Counted from the stretch's first letter, positions 11,701 to 20,395 are shown. The stretch is 64,000 nt of DNA from Streptosporangium amethystogenes (GCF_000721075.1 NZ_JOEQ01000015.1:234045-298044); one strand, 5' to 3'. A program made the numbers and translations. The notes: generated by a model from the sequence alone, not told the origin.

Positions 11701-12016
11701 CGAGGTCGAGACCGCGGTTGGCCTGCTCGGAGACCAGACGCGCCAGTGACTCCTCGCGGCGGCCCGGTTCGTGTCTGCCCAGTTCCACCGGCCGGGGAAC
11801 GGCGACGGGCACTGTGACGGGCACGGGGCCACCCGGCGGGGCCGGCCGTAGGTCCTCGCGCGCCTCCAGTACCTCCTCCAGCGCGGCGGTCAGGGCCTTC
11901 TCGTCCAGAGACCCGCGTAGCCGCGCGGCGAGGGTGACCTGGTCGGTGTGGTCACCGGCGGATTTTGCCCGGTAGGACCTCCACCAGCTCTCCTGGATCG
12001 GCGACATGTCCGGCAT
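8750..12016 (-). CDS. NRPS: X-like/inactive C - A (Phe-type) - T
   Basis: About 1088 residues. Residues 1-430 are condensation-like, but HHxxxDG reads HRLVADE (residues 130-136): the catalytic second histidine is arginine, as in glycopeptide X domains (HRxxxDD). Residues ~470-960 are a full adenylation domain: [26 protein letters not shown], and a final lysine in PLTSSGKVDR. Hand alignment to GrsA gives the pocket code DAWTVAAVCK, a phenylalanine-type code. The carrier domain near 1000-1075 has the phosphopantetheine serine in IGGHSL. I chose ATG 12016 behind GGAG; TTG 12028 is possible. It follows the P450 gene directly, so the P450 may oxidise carrier-bound Phe or a related residue (inference). 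The condensation-like domain has an alanine-rich insertion coded by tandem repeats. Confidence 0.9.
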   Translation of the reverse strand: MPDMSPIQESWWRSYRAKSAGDHTDQVTLAARLRGSLDEKALTAALEEVLEAREDLRPAPPGGPVPVTVPVAVPRPVELGRHEPGRREESLARLVSEQANRGLDLEAGPPLRIVLARLADDDHALVLTAHRLVADERVLAGLAGEISRAYRSAIGSPAAARDGVSASGHDSPDPSPGGRAAGPNGRAASSPEAGDVADLAYWRDRLDGAPPVLDLPADRGRPAVPGLTGARVTFGVPPETAARIEALARETGTGDGAAVGAAVGAAAQAARAMALSRWSGQAEAATPGAETSTDTRAVTLAAWAVALCRWSGQDEVVVGVPVPGDGRAPVFPIRIGCEGDPSFATVVARVRDALDGAAAHGSYPAHRLAEELRLDASSGVRPLYQAEFDQAAPAWSALRLPGVRTSELGADRFPLASDLALVLVPGSLEGELRYALDLFDAPGARTRAEQYVTLLTDAVGDPTRPISRLSLLDAEQLRLVVAEWNRTEAPFDEQASIGALFEARAAAAPDALAVLCGERRLTYRELDERANRVAHRLIRDGIRPGQVVGSMTGRSAEALVAFLGTVKSGGVYLPLDPALPPDRLGHILDDSGTGLVLTVAEHAGRVPGGRVRTVELDTGWSAIEAAEPATGPGVTPAPDATAYLIYTSGSTGRPKGVEVPHRGVSNLASALSREFSLTPDDRVALFASLSFDASIWEITMALLNGSALCVLDPSAMTPQETAKVISDQGVTAATFPPTFLSTLRGDELGTVRLMVVAGEQCPTGLVRTWGPGRRFVNAYGPTETTVCATMGACDPAAAYAPPIGRPLANFRTYVLDRRLNPLPAGVPGELYVGGAGLAHGYRGRPGMTARSFMPDPYGPPGARLYRTGDLARYLPDGRLQYVGRVDAQVKIRGFRVEPAEIEAAITRYPGVREAAVVVRDDRLVAYVVLDDASRIIADRSGLTGELHRFLQGSLPAYMLPASYLTLDAMPLTSSGKVDRQALPEPGSGGLDGDGGGGGEDDFDAPRTPTEQTIAGIWAEVLKLRRVAREDDFLEIGGHSLVAAQVITRVRERFTVNVPIRVLFENPVLADFAEAVDGASAKAEAKAGV
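11221..11256. repeat. 12-bp tandem repeat inside the NRPS gene
   Basis: Two perfect and one imperfect copy of cggccccgacgg, coding for repeated AVGA units in the condensation-like domain. Just next to it, ALSRWSGQ and ALCRWSGQ show a longer partial duplication. These are in frame and look like slippage in a domain under relaxed constraint. Confidence 0.75.
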
Positions 12017-12028
12017 GGGGTGCTCCAA

Positions 12029-13261
12029 TCAGTGCCCTGCGTGGTCGAGTTCGAGATGGACGGGGACGCGGTCGACGCCCCACATGAGGTTCGAGCGCAG
12101 CCGCTTGACCGGCCCGGTGAGTTCCATATGGGCCACCCGGCGGGTCAGCTCCTCCAGCAGCACGCGCAGTTCGAACCTGGCCAGCGCCGCACCGATGCAC
12201 AGGTGCCTGCCGAGACCGAACGTGAGGTGCCGGTTGGGGGTGCGGCCGACGTCGAAGCGGCGCGCGTCGGGGAAGGCGTCCTCGTCGCGGTTGACGGCCG
12301 GGTGCCACACACTGACCCGCTCACCGGCCCGGATGATCTGTTCTCCGATCCTGGTGTCGCGCAGCGCGGTGCGCATCACGTTGAGGCTGGGGGCGGTCCA
12401 GCGCAGCACCTCCTCCACGGCGGTCGGGATGAGCGAGGGGTCCTCGCGCAGCCGCCGCCACTCGCCGGGGTTCTCCACCAGGGCGATGACGGCTCCGGCC
12501 GAGGCGTGCCTGGTCGTCTCGTTGCCTCCGGTGATGAGGCCGTTGATGTTGAGCAGGATCTCCTCGTCGGTGAGGGGTGTTCCGTCGATCCGGCCGCGGA
12601 TCAGCACGCTGATCACATCGTCGCCGAGGGCGCCGCGCCGTTCGGCCAGCAGATCGGCGTAGTAGGCGAAGATGTTGGCGTTCGCCTCGGCCTTCTCCGC
12701 GTCGGAGATGACGTCGTCGGAGGTGGCGGAGCCGAACGCGGTGCGCGTCCACTGGATCATCAGGTCCCAGTCGGCACGGGGTACGCCCAGCAGCTCGCAG
12801 ATGACCGAGAGCGGTAGCCTGCCCGCCACCGTGTCGACGAAGTCGAAGGAGTCCCTGGGCGCGTTCTGCTCCAGCATCCCGCCCACCGTCTCGCGCATCG
12901 CGCCTTCGAGGCGGCGCACCACCCGGGGAGTGAGCGCGGGGTTCATCACGTCGCGCAACTGGCTGTGGCGGCCGTCGGTGACGATGAGCATCTTGCCCGC
13001 GGCGGCGCGGGCGGCGGACTCGGTCTGCCCGACCTGCATTCCCCGCTCGGAGGTGAAATTCGTCTTGTCAAGATAGACGGCCACCCCGTCGGCGTATTTG
13101 GTGAACGCCCAGAAACTCGGCCCCGTCGACCTGGAGTTCCAGAACATCGGCCGGTGCTCCTGCAGGTAATGCAGGACACCGAGGCCCGAGTCGGGTGCCG
13201 TGTAGATGTCCGGATCGGCGAGATCCAGCTCGTTCAGATCAACCGTCGTGTCCACTGTCAT
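12029..13261 (-). CDS. Cytochrome P450, probably acting on NRPS-bound amino acid
   Basis: A 410-residue bacterial P450. The haem-binding motif is FGLGRHLCIG with Cys355 as thiolate ligand. The I-helix oxygen-binding segment reads GGNETT rather than AGxxTT, and the ExxR pair starts in EEVLR. The start codon overlaps the stop of the FkbM methyltransferase gene (ATGA), and the NRPS gene begins 13 bp after its stop, so all three are co-translated. In NovI, NikQ and skyllamycin systems, P450s next to A-T modules beta-hydroxylate carrier-bound amino acids. Here the partner module has a Phe-type code and an X-like domain that could recruit the enzyme. The reaction is inferred from context only. Confidence 0.92.
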   Translation of the reverse strand: MTVDTTVDLNELDLADPDIYTAPDSGLGVLHYLQEHRPMFWNSRSTGPSFWAFTKYADGVAVYLDKTNFTSERGMQVGQTESAARAAAGKMLIVTDGRHSQLRDVMNPALTPRVVRRLEGAMRETVGGMLEQNAPRDSFDFVDTVAGRLPLSVICELLGVPRADWDLMIQWTRTAFGSATSDDVISDAEKAEANANIFAYYADLLAERRGALGDDVISVLIRGRIDGTPLTDEEILLNINGLITGGNETTRHASAGAVIALVENPGEWRRLREDPSLIPTAVEEVLRWTAPSLNVMRTALRDTRIGEQIIRAGERVSVWHPAVNRDEDAFPDARRFDVGRTPNRHLTFGLGRHLCIGAALARFELRVLLEELTRRVAHMELTGPVKRLRSNLMWGVDRVPVHLELDHAGH

Positions 13262-14067
13262 GTGGAATTCCTCCGTGCGTACACATCAAAGATGTCCGTG
13301 TTCCTCAGCAGGGGATCCTGGCCGATGTCGACCTGGAATCCACGACCGGTGAGATCGTCGCGTACGGATGCCAGCCGGCCGTCGATGTCATGGACCTGCA
13401 TGACGATTTGGTCGACCGCTTCCCAGTCAGCGGGGGCGATTCCATCCAGCACATCGCACTCGGCTTTCTCGACGTTGATTTTCAGCAGGCCTATTCGGTG
13501 CACGCCCTCGGCGGCCATCACCTCTGAGATCGTCCGTACCCGGCACTCCTGCTCCTCGGTGACGTGCCTGCCCTCGGCCATGTCCGTCACATCCTCGGGG
13601 GCGAACCCGCTGTTGGCCAGGAAAGTCCTGGTCACCTCCGCATCGTGGCCGACGTCCGCGTACATCCCGGACATCGCGGTGGTCTCCGGATAGACGGTGA
13701 GAGTCGCCGTTCCCGGGGTATGGGAGAGCGCGCAGTCGAACGCCTTGGCGTTCAGGCCGTGGGCGGCCAGATTCGCGCACAGCGCGTCGTAAAGCGGCCG
13801 GGCAGGCTCGAAGGCAAGAATTCGAGTGCCCGGACATTCCCAGTGAAACGCCAGCGCTGCGATTCCTATGTTAGCGCCCACGTCGAACACCGTCATTCCC
13901 GGCTCAAGGCGTACGTCGTGTCTGAAGTAACTTCTGTCGCCCACGATGCTGCGATACTGCAGGCTGGTCTCGGCGGGATTGAGCTGGAATACCACATGCC
14001 CGTCCGGCAGTGTCATCTGGCGTACCCGCTGATTGTTTTCCAGGGTGTCTCTCCGCTGATTTCGCAT
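13258..14067 (-). CDS. FkbM-family SAM-dependent methyltransferase
   Basis: About 269 residues. The SAM-binding motif I is FDVGANIG near residue 62, followed by LAFEPARPLYD, the FkbM signature for SAM ribose contact. The late segment IGLLKINVEKAE is also typical of the family. FkbM enzymes O-methylate hydroxyl groups on antibiotics. I chose ATG 14067, preceded by AAGGGTG; the longer frame to 14211 would run into the divergent MFS gene start at 14138. It is first in the methyltransferase-P450-NRPS operon, so a hydroxyl made by the P450 is a natural target (inference). Confidence 0.85.
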   Translation of the reverse strand: MRNQRRDTLENNQRVRQMTLPDGHVVFQLNPAETSLQYRSIVGDRSYFRHDVRLEPGMTVFDVGANIGIAALAFHWECPGTRILAFEPARPLYDALCANLAAHGLNAKAFDCALSHTPGTATLTVYPETTAMSGMYADVGHDAEVTRTFLANSGFAPEDVTDMAEGRHVTEEQECRVRTISEVMAAEGVHRIGLLKINVEKAECDVLDGIAPADWEAVDQIVMQVHDIDGRLASVRDDLTGRGFQVDIGQDPLLRNTDIFDVYARRNST

Positions 14068-14137
14068 ATCATCACCCTTAACAAAAAGCTTATTCCAGTC
14101 AACCAGAGGTGAAACCCGACAGGGACGGAATGATCTT

Positions 14138-15490
14138 ATGGACACACAGAGAACGGAAGTCAGGGAGCCGACGGAAAAGCCGCCCTCGCTCTGGCGCAAT
14201 CCCGACTTCAACCGGCTCTGGGCCGGTCAGTCGATCTCGGTCCTCGGCTCCGAGCTGACCACCCTGGCCCTGCCGCTGACCGCGATCCTCATGCTGCAGG
14301 CCAGTTCCTTCGAGGTCGGTCTGCTCAACACCATGCGCACGATCGCCGCGCTGCTGCTGACGCTGATCGCCGGTGTGCTCATCGACCGCTACCGGCGCAG
14401 ACCACTCATGGTCGGCGCCGACATCGGACGGGCCGTGGTCGTGGCCCTGATCCCGATCACGGCCTTCGCCGGGTTCATGGACATGTGGGTGCTCTATGTG
14501 GTCGCCGTGGTGGTCGGTGGTCTCTCGGTGGTCTTCGAGATCGCCTACGCCGCCTACATGCCGACGCTGCTGAGCGAGGAACAGCTGGTGGCCGGCAACA
14601 GCCGGATGGCGGCGACCGAGTCGGTGGGCGCCATCGCGGGCTCCAGCGCCGGAGGCGTGCTCATCGACCTGTTCCGGCCGGCGTACGTGATGCTGGGAGA
14701 CGCGATCTCCTTCCTGGTCTCCGCCTTCGCCCTGTCGCGCATCCGTCACGTCGAGCCGCCCGTCGAGCGCCAGGACAGCGGCGGGCGCGGCGCCGTCGCG
14801 GCGATGCTCCACGACATCAAGCACGGCCTGAGGGTCACCTACCGCAACGCCTACGCCCGCCCGCTGATCCTCAACTCCGCCGGGGCGAACTTCGGGTCGA
14901 TGATGATCCTGACCCTGTTCATCCTGTACGCGGCCAGGGAGCTCCAGCTTTCGGGCACCTGGATCGGCTTCATCTACGCGGTGGGCAGCATCGGCGGTGT
15001 CATCGGCGCCGTCTTCGCGGGCAAGCTGTTCGAGAGACTCGGCTACGGGCGCGGCATCATGACCGCCCTGATCGCGTTCCGGGTGCTGTGCCTCACACCG
15101 TTCGTGGCCGGTCCGCAGTGGCTGCAGATCACCCTGTTCTCGGTGATCTGGTTCGTCACGGTGTTCGGGGTGGTGGCCGGGAACATCGGCCAGCTCACCC
15201 TCTTCCAGTACGTGATCCCCAACCACCTGCGCGGCCGGGTCATCGGCGCGAGCCGCGCGGTCTACCTCGGCATCCTGCCGCTGGCCGCGATGCTGGCCGG
15301 GGTGCTGGGCGAGCTGATCGGGGTCAAGCCCGCCATCTACGTGGGTGCCGCGTTCCTGCTGCCCTGGATCATCCTGCTCTTCCTGTCGCCGGTGCCGAAC
15401 CTGCGCAGGCTGGAGGACGCCGAGATGCTGCAGGACATCGAGGAGCCCGCCGGGAGGCCCGGCGGGCGCGAGGACGGCAAGGACACCTGA
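14138..15490 (+). CDS. MFS exporter (EntS/MFS_3-like)
   Basis: A 450-residue integral membrane protein with 10-12 hydrophobic helices, the loop motif DRYRRRP after helix 2 and a two-fold repeated pattern. The N-terminal NPDFNRLWAGQSISVLGSELT is typical of the enterobactin-exporter-like MFS_3 group. It is divergent from the FkbM-P450-NRPS operon and convergent with the thioesterase gene; the stop codons are only 2 bp apart. Its position makes export of the peptide product likely. Confidence 0.88.
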   Translation: MDTQRTEVREPTEKPPSLWRNPDFNRLWAGQSISVLGSELTTLALPLTAILMLQASSFEVGLLNTMRTIAALLLTLIAGVLIDRYRRRPLMVGADIGRAVVVALIPITAFAGFMDMWVLYVVAVVVGGLSVVFEIAYAAYMPTLLSEEQLVAGNSRMAATESVGAIAGSSAGGVLIDLFRPAYVMLGDAISFLVSAFALSRIRHVEPPVERQDSGGRGAVAAMLHDIKHGLRVTYRNAYARPLILNSAGANFGSMMILTLFILYAARELQLSGTWIGFIYAVGSIGGVIGAVFAGKLFERLGYGRGIMTALIAFRVLCLTPFVAGPQWLQITLFSVIWFVTVFGVVAGNIGQLTLFQYVIPNHLRGRVIGASRAVYLGILPLAAMLAGVLGELIGVKPAIYVGAAFLLPWIILLFLSPVPNLRRLEDAEMLQDIEEPAGRPGGREDGKDT

Positions 15491-15492
15491 GG

Positions 15493-16248
15493 TCAACCAG
15501 GGACGCGCGCGGACATGCTCCGCGCGATCTCGTCGAGCAGGGCGGTGGGCGCCTGGAGGTAGCTCCAGTGCCCGCCGTCCAGCACGGTGTGGCGGGTCCG
15601 GCCGTAGAACTCCCAGCCGCCCATCTGCTCGGGGGGGATCTGGGTGTCCCCCGACCAGCCGATCGTGGTGATCGGGCACGGCAGCTCCACCGGGTCGGTC
15701 CGCTCGAAGCGGCCGTAGGCGGCCACGTCGGCGCGCATGACGCTCGCGGCCATCTCCACCAGTTCGGGCAGCGGCTCCGCGCCGCGGGCCCGCATGAGAT
15801 CCGACACCAGCGCGCCCACCTGTTCCTCGTCGAGCCGTAGGATGCTCGGCCACGACGCCCGGTGCGGAGGGACCATCGAGGAGGCGAACAGGTGGCTGGG
15901 CAGCGGGCCGCCGCGCTCCATGAGCAGCAGCGTCGCCTCGTAGCCGATGAAGACGGTGCCGCAGTGGCTGATGAAGCCGAACGGCCGGTCCAGGTAGGGC
16001 TCCAGGCCCTTCAGCATCTCGGCGGCGACCTCCGCGTAGCTCTCGAACGACGGCTCGCGCAGCCGGTTCTCCCTGCCGGGCAACTGCACCGGGCACAGCT
16101 CGATCCCGTCCACCTCGGCCGGCCACCCGTGGTACATCGACGCCCCGGCACCCGGGTAGGGCAGGCACCACAGCCGTGCCCTCGCCTCGGGGTCGGGGGC
16201 GCGCAGCAGCCACGTGGGGCGGCTTCTCCTCCGCCTTCTCTCGGTCAT
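15493..16248 (-). CDS. Type II thioesterase with cysteine nucleophile
   Basis: About 251 residues, the usual length of editing thioesterases of NRPS systems. The N-terminus has LWCLPYPGAGASMYHGW, typical for the family. The GHSxG nucleophile elbow reads SHCGT: counting back from the conserved YE in helix C places Cys96 at the serine position. The acid is probably in WSGDTQIPP and the histidine in DGGHWSY. Start is ATG 16248, overlapping the stop of the A-T gene by ATGA. These enzymes clear misloaded carrier proteins or, with cysteine, can release activated products. The Ser-to-Cys change is seen directly; its effect is inferred. Confidence 0.88.
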   Translation of the reverse strand: MTERRRRRSRPTWLLRAPDPEARARLWCLPYPGAGASMYHGWPAEVDGIELCPVQLPGRENRLREPSFESYAEVAAEMLKGLEPYLDRPFGFISHCGTVFIGYEATLLLMERGGPLPSHLFASSMVPPHRASWPSILRLDEEQVGALVSDLMRARGAEPLPELVEMAASVMRADVAAYGRFERTDPVELPCPITTIGWSGDTQIPPEQMGGWEFYGRTRHTVLDGGHWSYLQAPTALLDEIARSMSARVPG

Positions 16249-17984
16249 CGTGTGCTTCCTTCCGCCCTGATGGTCTGGATGAGGGTCTCGGGTGTCGGTG
16301 CCCTGAGGAACTCGCGCAGCCGGATCCGCACGCCGTAGCGGTTCCCGATCTCCTCGACGAGACGGGTGGCCGACAGGGAGTCGCCGCCGGAGCGGATGAA
16401 GTGGTCGCCCAGCGCGCCACGCGCGCCGAGTGCCCGCTCCCACAGCTCCAGCACCCCCGCCGTCACCGGGTCCGCGCTCCGCTCACGCCCGCGCGGGGAC
16501 GCCCCCCACGAGGGCGCGGGCAGGGCGCGGCGGTCCACCTTGCCGGCCGCGTTCAGCGGCAGCCGCTCCAGCGCCGTCCAGGCGGTCGGAACCATCGGCT
16601 CGGGCAGCCGGGCCGAGGCGAAGGCGCGCAGCTCCCCGATCTCGAACCGGGCGCCGTCCGCGGTACGGCTCGGAGTGCCGGCCTCCGGAGTGACGGCATG
16701 GACGAGGTAGGCGCACAGCCTCAGGTCGCCGCCGGGGCCCGGCACTCCGACGACCACGCATTCGCGCACCCCGGGGTGCCCGAGCAGCACGGCCTCCACC
16801 TCCGCGGGTTCCACCCGGTGGCCGCGGATCTTGACCTGCGCGTCGACGCGGCCGTGGTGCTCCAGCCGCCCGTCAGGCCGCTCCCTGACCAGATCACCGG
16901 TCCGGTAGACGCGGCCTCCCCCGCCGGCGGGGTCGGGCAGGAAGCGCTCGGCGGTGTGGGCCGCCTCGCCCAGGTAGCCGCGGGCCAGCTCGGGTCCTGA
17001 CACGAACAGCTCGCCGACCTCGCCCGCCGCGACCGGCCTCAGCTCCGAGGTCAGCACGCCTGCGCCGACCTCGGGCCAGGCACGTCCGATGGGGGGACGG
17101 GTCCGCCTGGCGGCCTCGTCGGCGGTGACCGAGGTACAGCGGTCCTCCAGCGGCACCAGGCAGCTGGTCACGCCGTTGGCCTCGGCGGAGCCGTACTCCA
17201 CCGCGACCTCGAAGGGCAGGTCGGGTGCGGGCCACACGCGCACCGCGTCGCTGCCGACCGTCATGAGCCGCAGCGACGTCTCGGCCGGCCACGGCAGGGC
17301 GTACAGCGGTTCGGCGAGCGGCATGTTCACGTACGCGCGGGTGATTCCCGAAGCGACCATCCAGTCGCGCAGCTCGGACGGCGAGCCCGAGGTCGCCGGG
17401 TCGGCGACGTGCACGCTCGCACCCGAGCAGAGATAGGGCCACAGCTCCACCACCGAGACCGACGAGGCCGGGGGAGCCAGCCAGCTGGAGCGGTCGGCGG
17501 GGGTGATGCGGTAGGCCTCGGTGTGGGTGGCGACCCGGTGGGCGATCGCCCGGTGGGTCACCCCGACGAGCTTGGGCCGCCCGGTCGACCCGGAGGTGTG
17601 CACCGCGTACGCGAGCTGGTCGGGGTGCGCGGGGATGCCGGGCCCTTCGTCGGAGGGGGCGGCATCCAGGGGGCCGTCGATCACCACCGGACAGCCGTCG
17701 AGCACCGGGGCGAGGCGGTCCTCGGGCCAGCCGGGGTCGAGCAGCACCGCCGTGCCGCCCGCCTTGCAGACGGCCAGCAGCGCGACGAGCAGCTCGGGGG
17801 AGCGGTCCAGCCGTAGCGGGACCGGTGTCTCGGGGCCGACACCACGGTGCAGGAGCAACCGGGCCAGGCCGTTGGCGCGGGCGTCGAGTTCCCGGTAGGT
17901 AAGCAGCACGGCCCCGGAGACCAGGGCCGTGCTGTCCGGCGTCTCGAACGCCCGCTTCTCGAACAGGGTGTGGACGACGTCCAC
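16245..17984 (-). CDS. NRPS A-T didomain with non-standard pocket
   Basis: A 579-residue adenylation-carrier protein. Core motifs include [10 protein letters not shown] (near residue 128), [20 protein letters not shown] and the final lysine in [10 protein letters not shown]. The phosphopantetheine serine lies in SGGDSL near residue 533. Hand alignment to GrsA gives a code near SVVYTGEGVK. The aspartate at position 235 that normally holds the alpha-amino group is replaced by serine, and core A5 is altered (VEYGSAEAN instead of NxYGPTE). This suggests a substrate without a standard alpha-amino group, for example a beta-amino, keto, hydroxy or aryl acid; the exact one cannot be read. It is in one operon with LmbU-like regulator (13 bp upstream) and the thioesterase. 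Confidence 0.88.
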   Translation of the reverse strand: MDVVHTLFEKRAFETPDSTALVSGAVLLTYRELDARANGLARLLLHRGVGPETPVPLRLDRSPELLVALLAVCKAGGTAVLLDPGWPEDRLAPVLDGCPVVIDGPLDAAPSDEGPGIPAHPDQLAYAVHTSGSTGRPKLVGVTHRAIAHRVATHTEAYRITPADRSSWLAPPASSVSVVELWPYLCSGASVHVADPATSGSPSELRDWMVASGITRAYVNMPLAEPLYALPWPAETSLRLMTVGSDAVRVWPAPDLPFEVAVEYGSAEANGVTSCLVPLEDRCTSVTADEAARRTRPPIGRAWPEVGAGVLTSELRPVAAGEVGELFVSGPELARGYLGEAAHTAERFLPDPAGGGGRVYRTGDLVRERPDGRLEHHGRVDAQVKIRGHRVEPAEVEAVLLGHPGVRECVVVGVPGPGGDLRLCAYLVHAVTPEAGTPSRTADGARFEIGELRAFASARLPEPMVPTAWTALERLPLNAAGKVDRRALPAPSWGASPRGRERSADPVTAGVLELWERALGARGALGDHFIRSGGDSLSATRLVEEIGNRYGVRIRLREFLRAPTPETLIQTIRAEGSTR

Positions 17985-17996
17985 CTGTCCCTCCGT

Positions 17997-18707
17997 TCAC
18001 CCGGCCTTGGCGTCGTGGATGCCGCGGACGGGGATCTCGCCGGTGGCGACCTGGTTGAGGATGAGCCTGGCCCACTCCTCCACGCTGCGGTTCATCCGGC
18101 GGGCCGCGTCACGCCACGACTGTTCCTGGTCGGCGGGCACGTCTATCTGGATCACGGCCTTCTGGCTGGCGGTCTCCGCGGTCCGGCCGGAGAGGGCGGC
18201 GGTGCGGTGTGCCTTGATCTGGCTGCGAAGACGGTTGCGGGACCAGTTGAAGCGTTCCGCGCGGTCCAGCCAGAGCGTCTGCTCGTGCTCGGGGAGCGCG
18301 GCCACCTCCGCGTGGTGCTGGAGGCTGAGCCTGTCTCGCCGGCGGGATACCGGGAAGCGCCGGGCGACCCAGGCGTAGTTGCGCAGAGTCTGGATGTCGA
18401 GGGAGCTCTCCTCGACCGCTCTCTTGTAGCGGTCGGTGTACTCGTTCTCGCCGTAGACCAGCCAGTCGCCGAGCCACCAGGCGGAGGAGTCGGCGATGAG
18501 GGAGATCTGGTGGCCGATCCGGCGCCAGGTGTCGAAGGGGAGGCTCACCGGGAGCTGGAGCCCGGTCCGCCTCGGCTTGGCGGACGCGTCCAGGGCGAGT
18601 TTGGAACCCTGGGAGGGGGTGGCGCGTGGGCTGGGGACGGGCGGCCGGTCATCACGTGGGGGCGGCGCCTGGCGGTTCGCCTCTCGGTTGGGGGAGAGCA
18701 CCTGCAT
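17997..18707 (-). CDS. LmbU-family transcriptional activator
   Basis: A 236-residue protein matching the LmbU/NovE/HrmB group found only in antibiotic clusters (lincomycin, novobiocin, hormaomycin). The conserved part runs from LPFDTWRRIG through SSAWWLGDWLVYGE, LRNYAWVARRFP and LSLQHHAEVAALP. A DNA-binding HTH has been shown for LmbU itself. The C-terminus (DVPADQEQSWRDAARRMN) resembles a short ribbon-helix-helix-like tail. Start ATG follows GAGGAAAAG. It heads the A-T/thioesterase operon and is the likely pathway-specific activator of the cluster; target sites were not identified. Confidence 0.88.
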   Translation of the reverse strand: MQVLSPNREANRQAPPPRDDRPPVPSPRATPSQGSKLALDASAKPRRTGLQLPVSLPFDTWRRIGHQISLIADSSAWWLGDWLVYGENEYTDRYKRAVEESSLDIQTLRNYAWVARRFPVSRRRDRLSLQHHAEVAALPEHEQTLWLDRAERFNWSRNRLRSQIKAHRTAALSGRTAETASQKAVIQIDVPADQEQSWRDAARRMNRSVEEWARLILNQVATGEIPVRGIHDAKAG

Positions 18708-18942
18708 GCGACTTTTCCTCCGGATTTCTGTGCATGTGGAGTGAGTCAGGTCGGTACCTTACCCACGGTTTTCGGTAGCGCACTTTCGATCATGAGTAAT
18801 TTGCAGATGCCTTTTCCGCGGTACAACGGAAAGCTGGAGTCGGGTCGATGACCAGCGGAATCTCCATTGTTCTTGGCGATTATTTTTGTTCTGTGATATG
18901 CGCGCCCAGGAAAACGCGACCTCTCGGAAACGGAATTGGCTC

Positions 18943-20388
18943 ATGACTTATCCATGGTTTCGGTCCACTGATAAGCGCACGATGCGTCATTACACGGTCG
19001 CGTACGGTCTCGCCGTCGTGCTGCCCGCCGCGCTGGCGCTGCTGATGCTGGGGTTCGACGCGGGGACGGCCACCGGCCCCGTCCCGACGCCCTCGGTGGG
19101 GGTGGGCCGGCAGCAGCAGGTGCCGGCCACGCCTCTGCTGCTGCTCTCCATCACGGTGGTCGTCGCGCTGGCCCATCTCGGCGGGGCCGTGCTGAGGCGG
19201 CTCGGCCAGCCCCGGGTGATCGGGGAGATGGCCGCCGGCATCGTGCTCGGCCCCTCCCTGCTCGGCACCGTCTGGCCCGAGGCGTACCGCGTGCTGTTCC
19301 CCGGCGCCGTCATGCCCTACCTGAACCTGCTGGCCCAGTTCGGACTGGCCTTCTTCATGTTCCTGGTCGGGCTGGAGCTCCGCGGTGACCTGCTGCGCGG
19401 ACGGGGCCGGATCGCACTGCTCTGCGGCCAGGCGAGCGTGGCCATCCCGTTCGCACTCGGGGTCGCGCTGGCCCTGCTGATCTACGCGCCGCTGGCGGCC
19501 GCGCCCGTCGAGTTCCCGGTCTTCGCGCTGTTCGTCGGCGCCGCGCTGAGCGTCACCGCCTTTCCCGTGCTGGCCAGGATCCTGCTGGAACGCGGGCTCT
19601 TCCACACCCCGACCGGGGCGCTGACCATCACCTGCGCCGCCATCGCCGACGTGACCGCGTGGTTGCTGCTGGCCGTGGCGATCACCATGGCCAGGGGCTC
19701 CTCACCCGCCGAGGCACTGCGCACGCTCGGTCTCACCGCGGCCTTCGCCGCCGTCATGGTCGGGGTGGTACGGCCGCTGCTGACCCGGTTGCTGCGCCGG
19801 GGGCTCTCCCCGGAGGCGACGCTGCCCGTCGTCATCGTGGGCCTGCTCGTCTCGGGGCTGCTGACCGAGCTGATCGGCATCCATCTGATCTTCGGCGCGT
19901 TCCTGTTCGGCGTCCTGTTCCCGCGCGACGGTGACGTGCGGCTGAGGCGGGTCCGCGAGCGCACGCAGGACTTCACCACGTCCTTCCTGCTGCCGCCCTT
20001 CTTCGCCTTCGTCGGGCTCAACACCCAGATCGGGCTGCTCGGTCAGGAGGCGGCGAGGTGGGGCTGGTGCCTGCTGATCCTCGCCGTCGCGGTGGCGGGC
20101 AAGATCGGCGGTGTGGCGGCCGTCGCCAGGCCCCTGGGCGTGCCCTGGCGGGAGGCCTCGCGGCTCGGGGTGCTGATGAACTGCCGGGGCGTGACCGAGC
20201 TGGTGATCCTGAGCATCGGCCTCGGTCTCGGCATCATCACCCAGGCGCTCTTCACCATGTTGGTGATCGTCGCGCTGGTCTCCACCGCCGCGACCGCGCC
20301 CCTGCTGGAGTTGCTGGACCGCCGGGACGCACGGCGTGACCGGAGGACAGGGGGGACGGCGGAAGTCCGGGTACGCCGGTCCGCCTGA
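18943..20388 (+). CDS. Cation/proton antiporter (CPA2/KefB-like)
   Basis: About 481 residues with 12-13 membrane helices of the monovalent cation:proton antiporter-2 family. Recognisable segments are LGQPRVIGEMAAGIVLGPS, the FMFLVGLEL helix and the FAFVGLNTQ region. Relatives of this kind occur in several antibiotic clusters and are assumed to help in self-protection or pH balance. The start is uncertain: ATG 18943 is chosen, with upstream ATG 18898 or TTG 18886 possible; none has a strong ribosome site. It is divergent from the LmbU gene. Confidence 0.8.
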   Translation: MTYPWFRSTDKRTMRHYTVAYGLAVVLPAALALLMLGFDAGTATGPVPTPSVGVGRQQQVPATPLLLLSITVVVALAHLGGAVLRRLGQPRVIGEMAAGIVLGPSLLGTVWPEAYRVLFPGAVMPYLNLLAQFGLAFFMFLVGLELRGDLLRGRGRIALLCGQASVAIPFALGVALALLIYAPLAAAPVEFPVFALFVGAALSVTAFPVLARILLERGLFHTPTGALTITCAAIADVTAWLLLAVAITMARGSSPAEALRTLGLTAAFAAVMVGVVRPLLTRLLRRGLSPEATLPVVIVGLLVSGLLTELIGIHLIFGAFLFGVLFPRDGDVRLRRVRERTQDFTTSFLLPPFFAFVGLNTQIGLLGQEAARWGWCLLILAVAVAGKIGGVAAVARPLGVPWREASRLGVLMNCRGVTELVILSIGLGLGIITQALFTMLVIVALVSTAATAPLLELLDRRDARRDRRTGGTAEVRVRRSA

Positions 20389-20395
20389 GCGGCCT

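Noticed and set aside
14099..16420. Minus-strand open frame of 773 codons
   Set aside because: It spans the MFS gene antisense and the thioesterase in another frame; the real genes explain the region.
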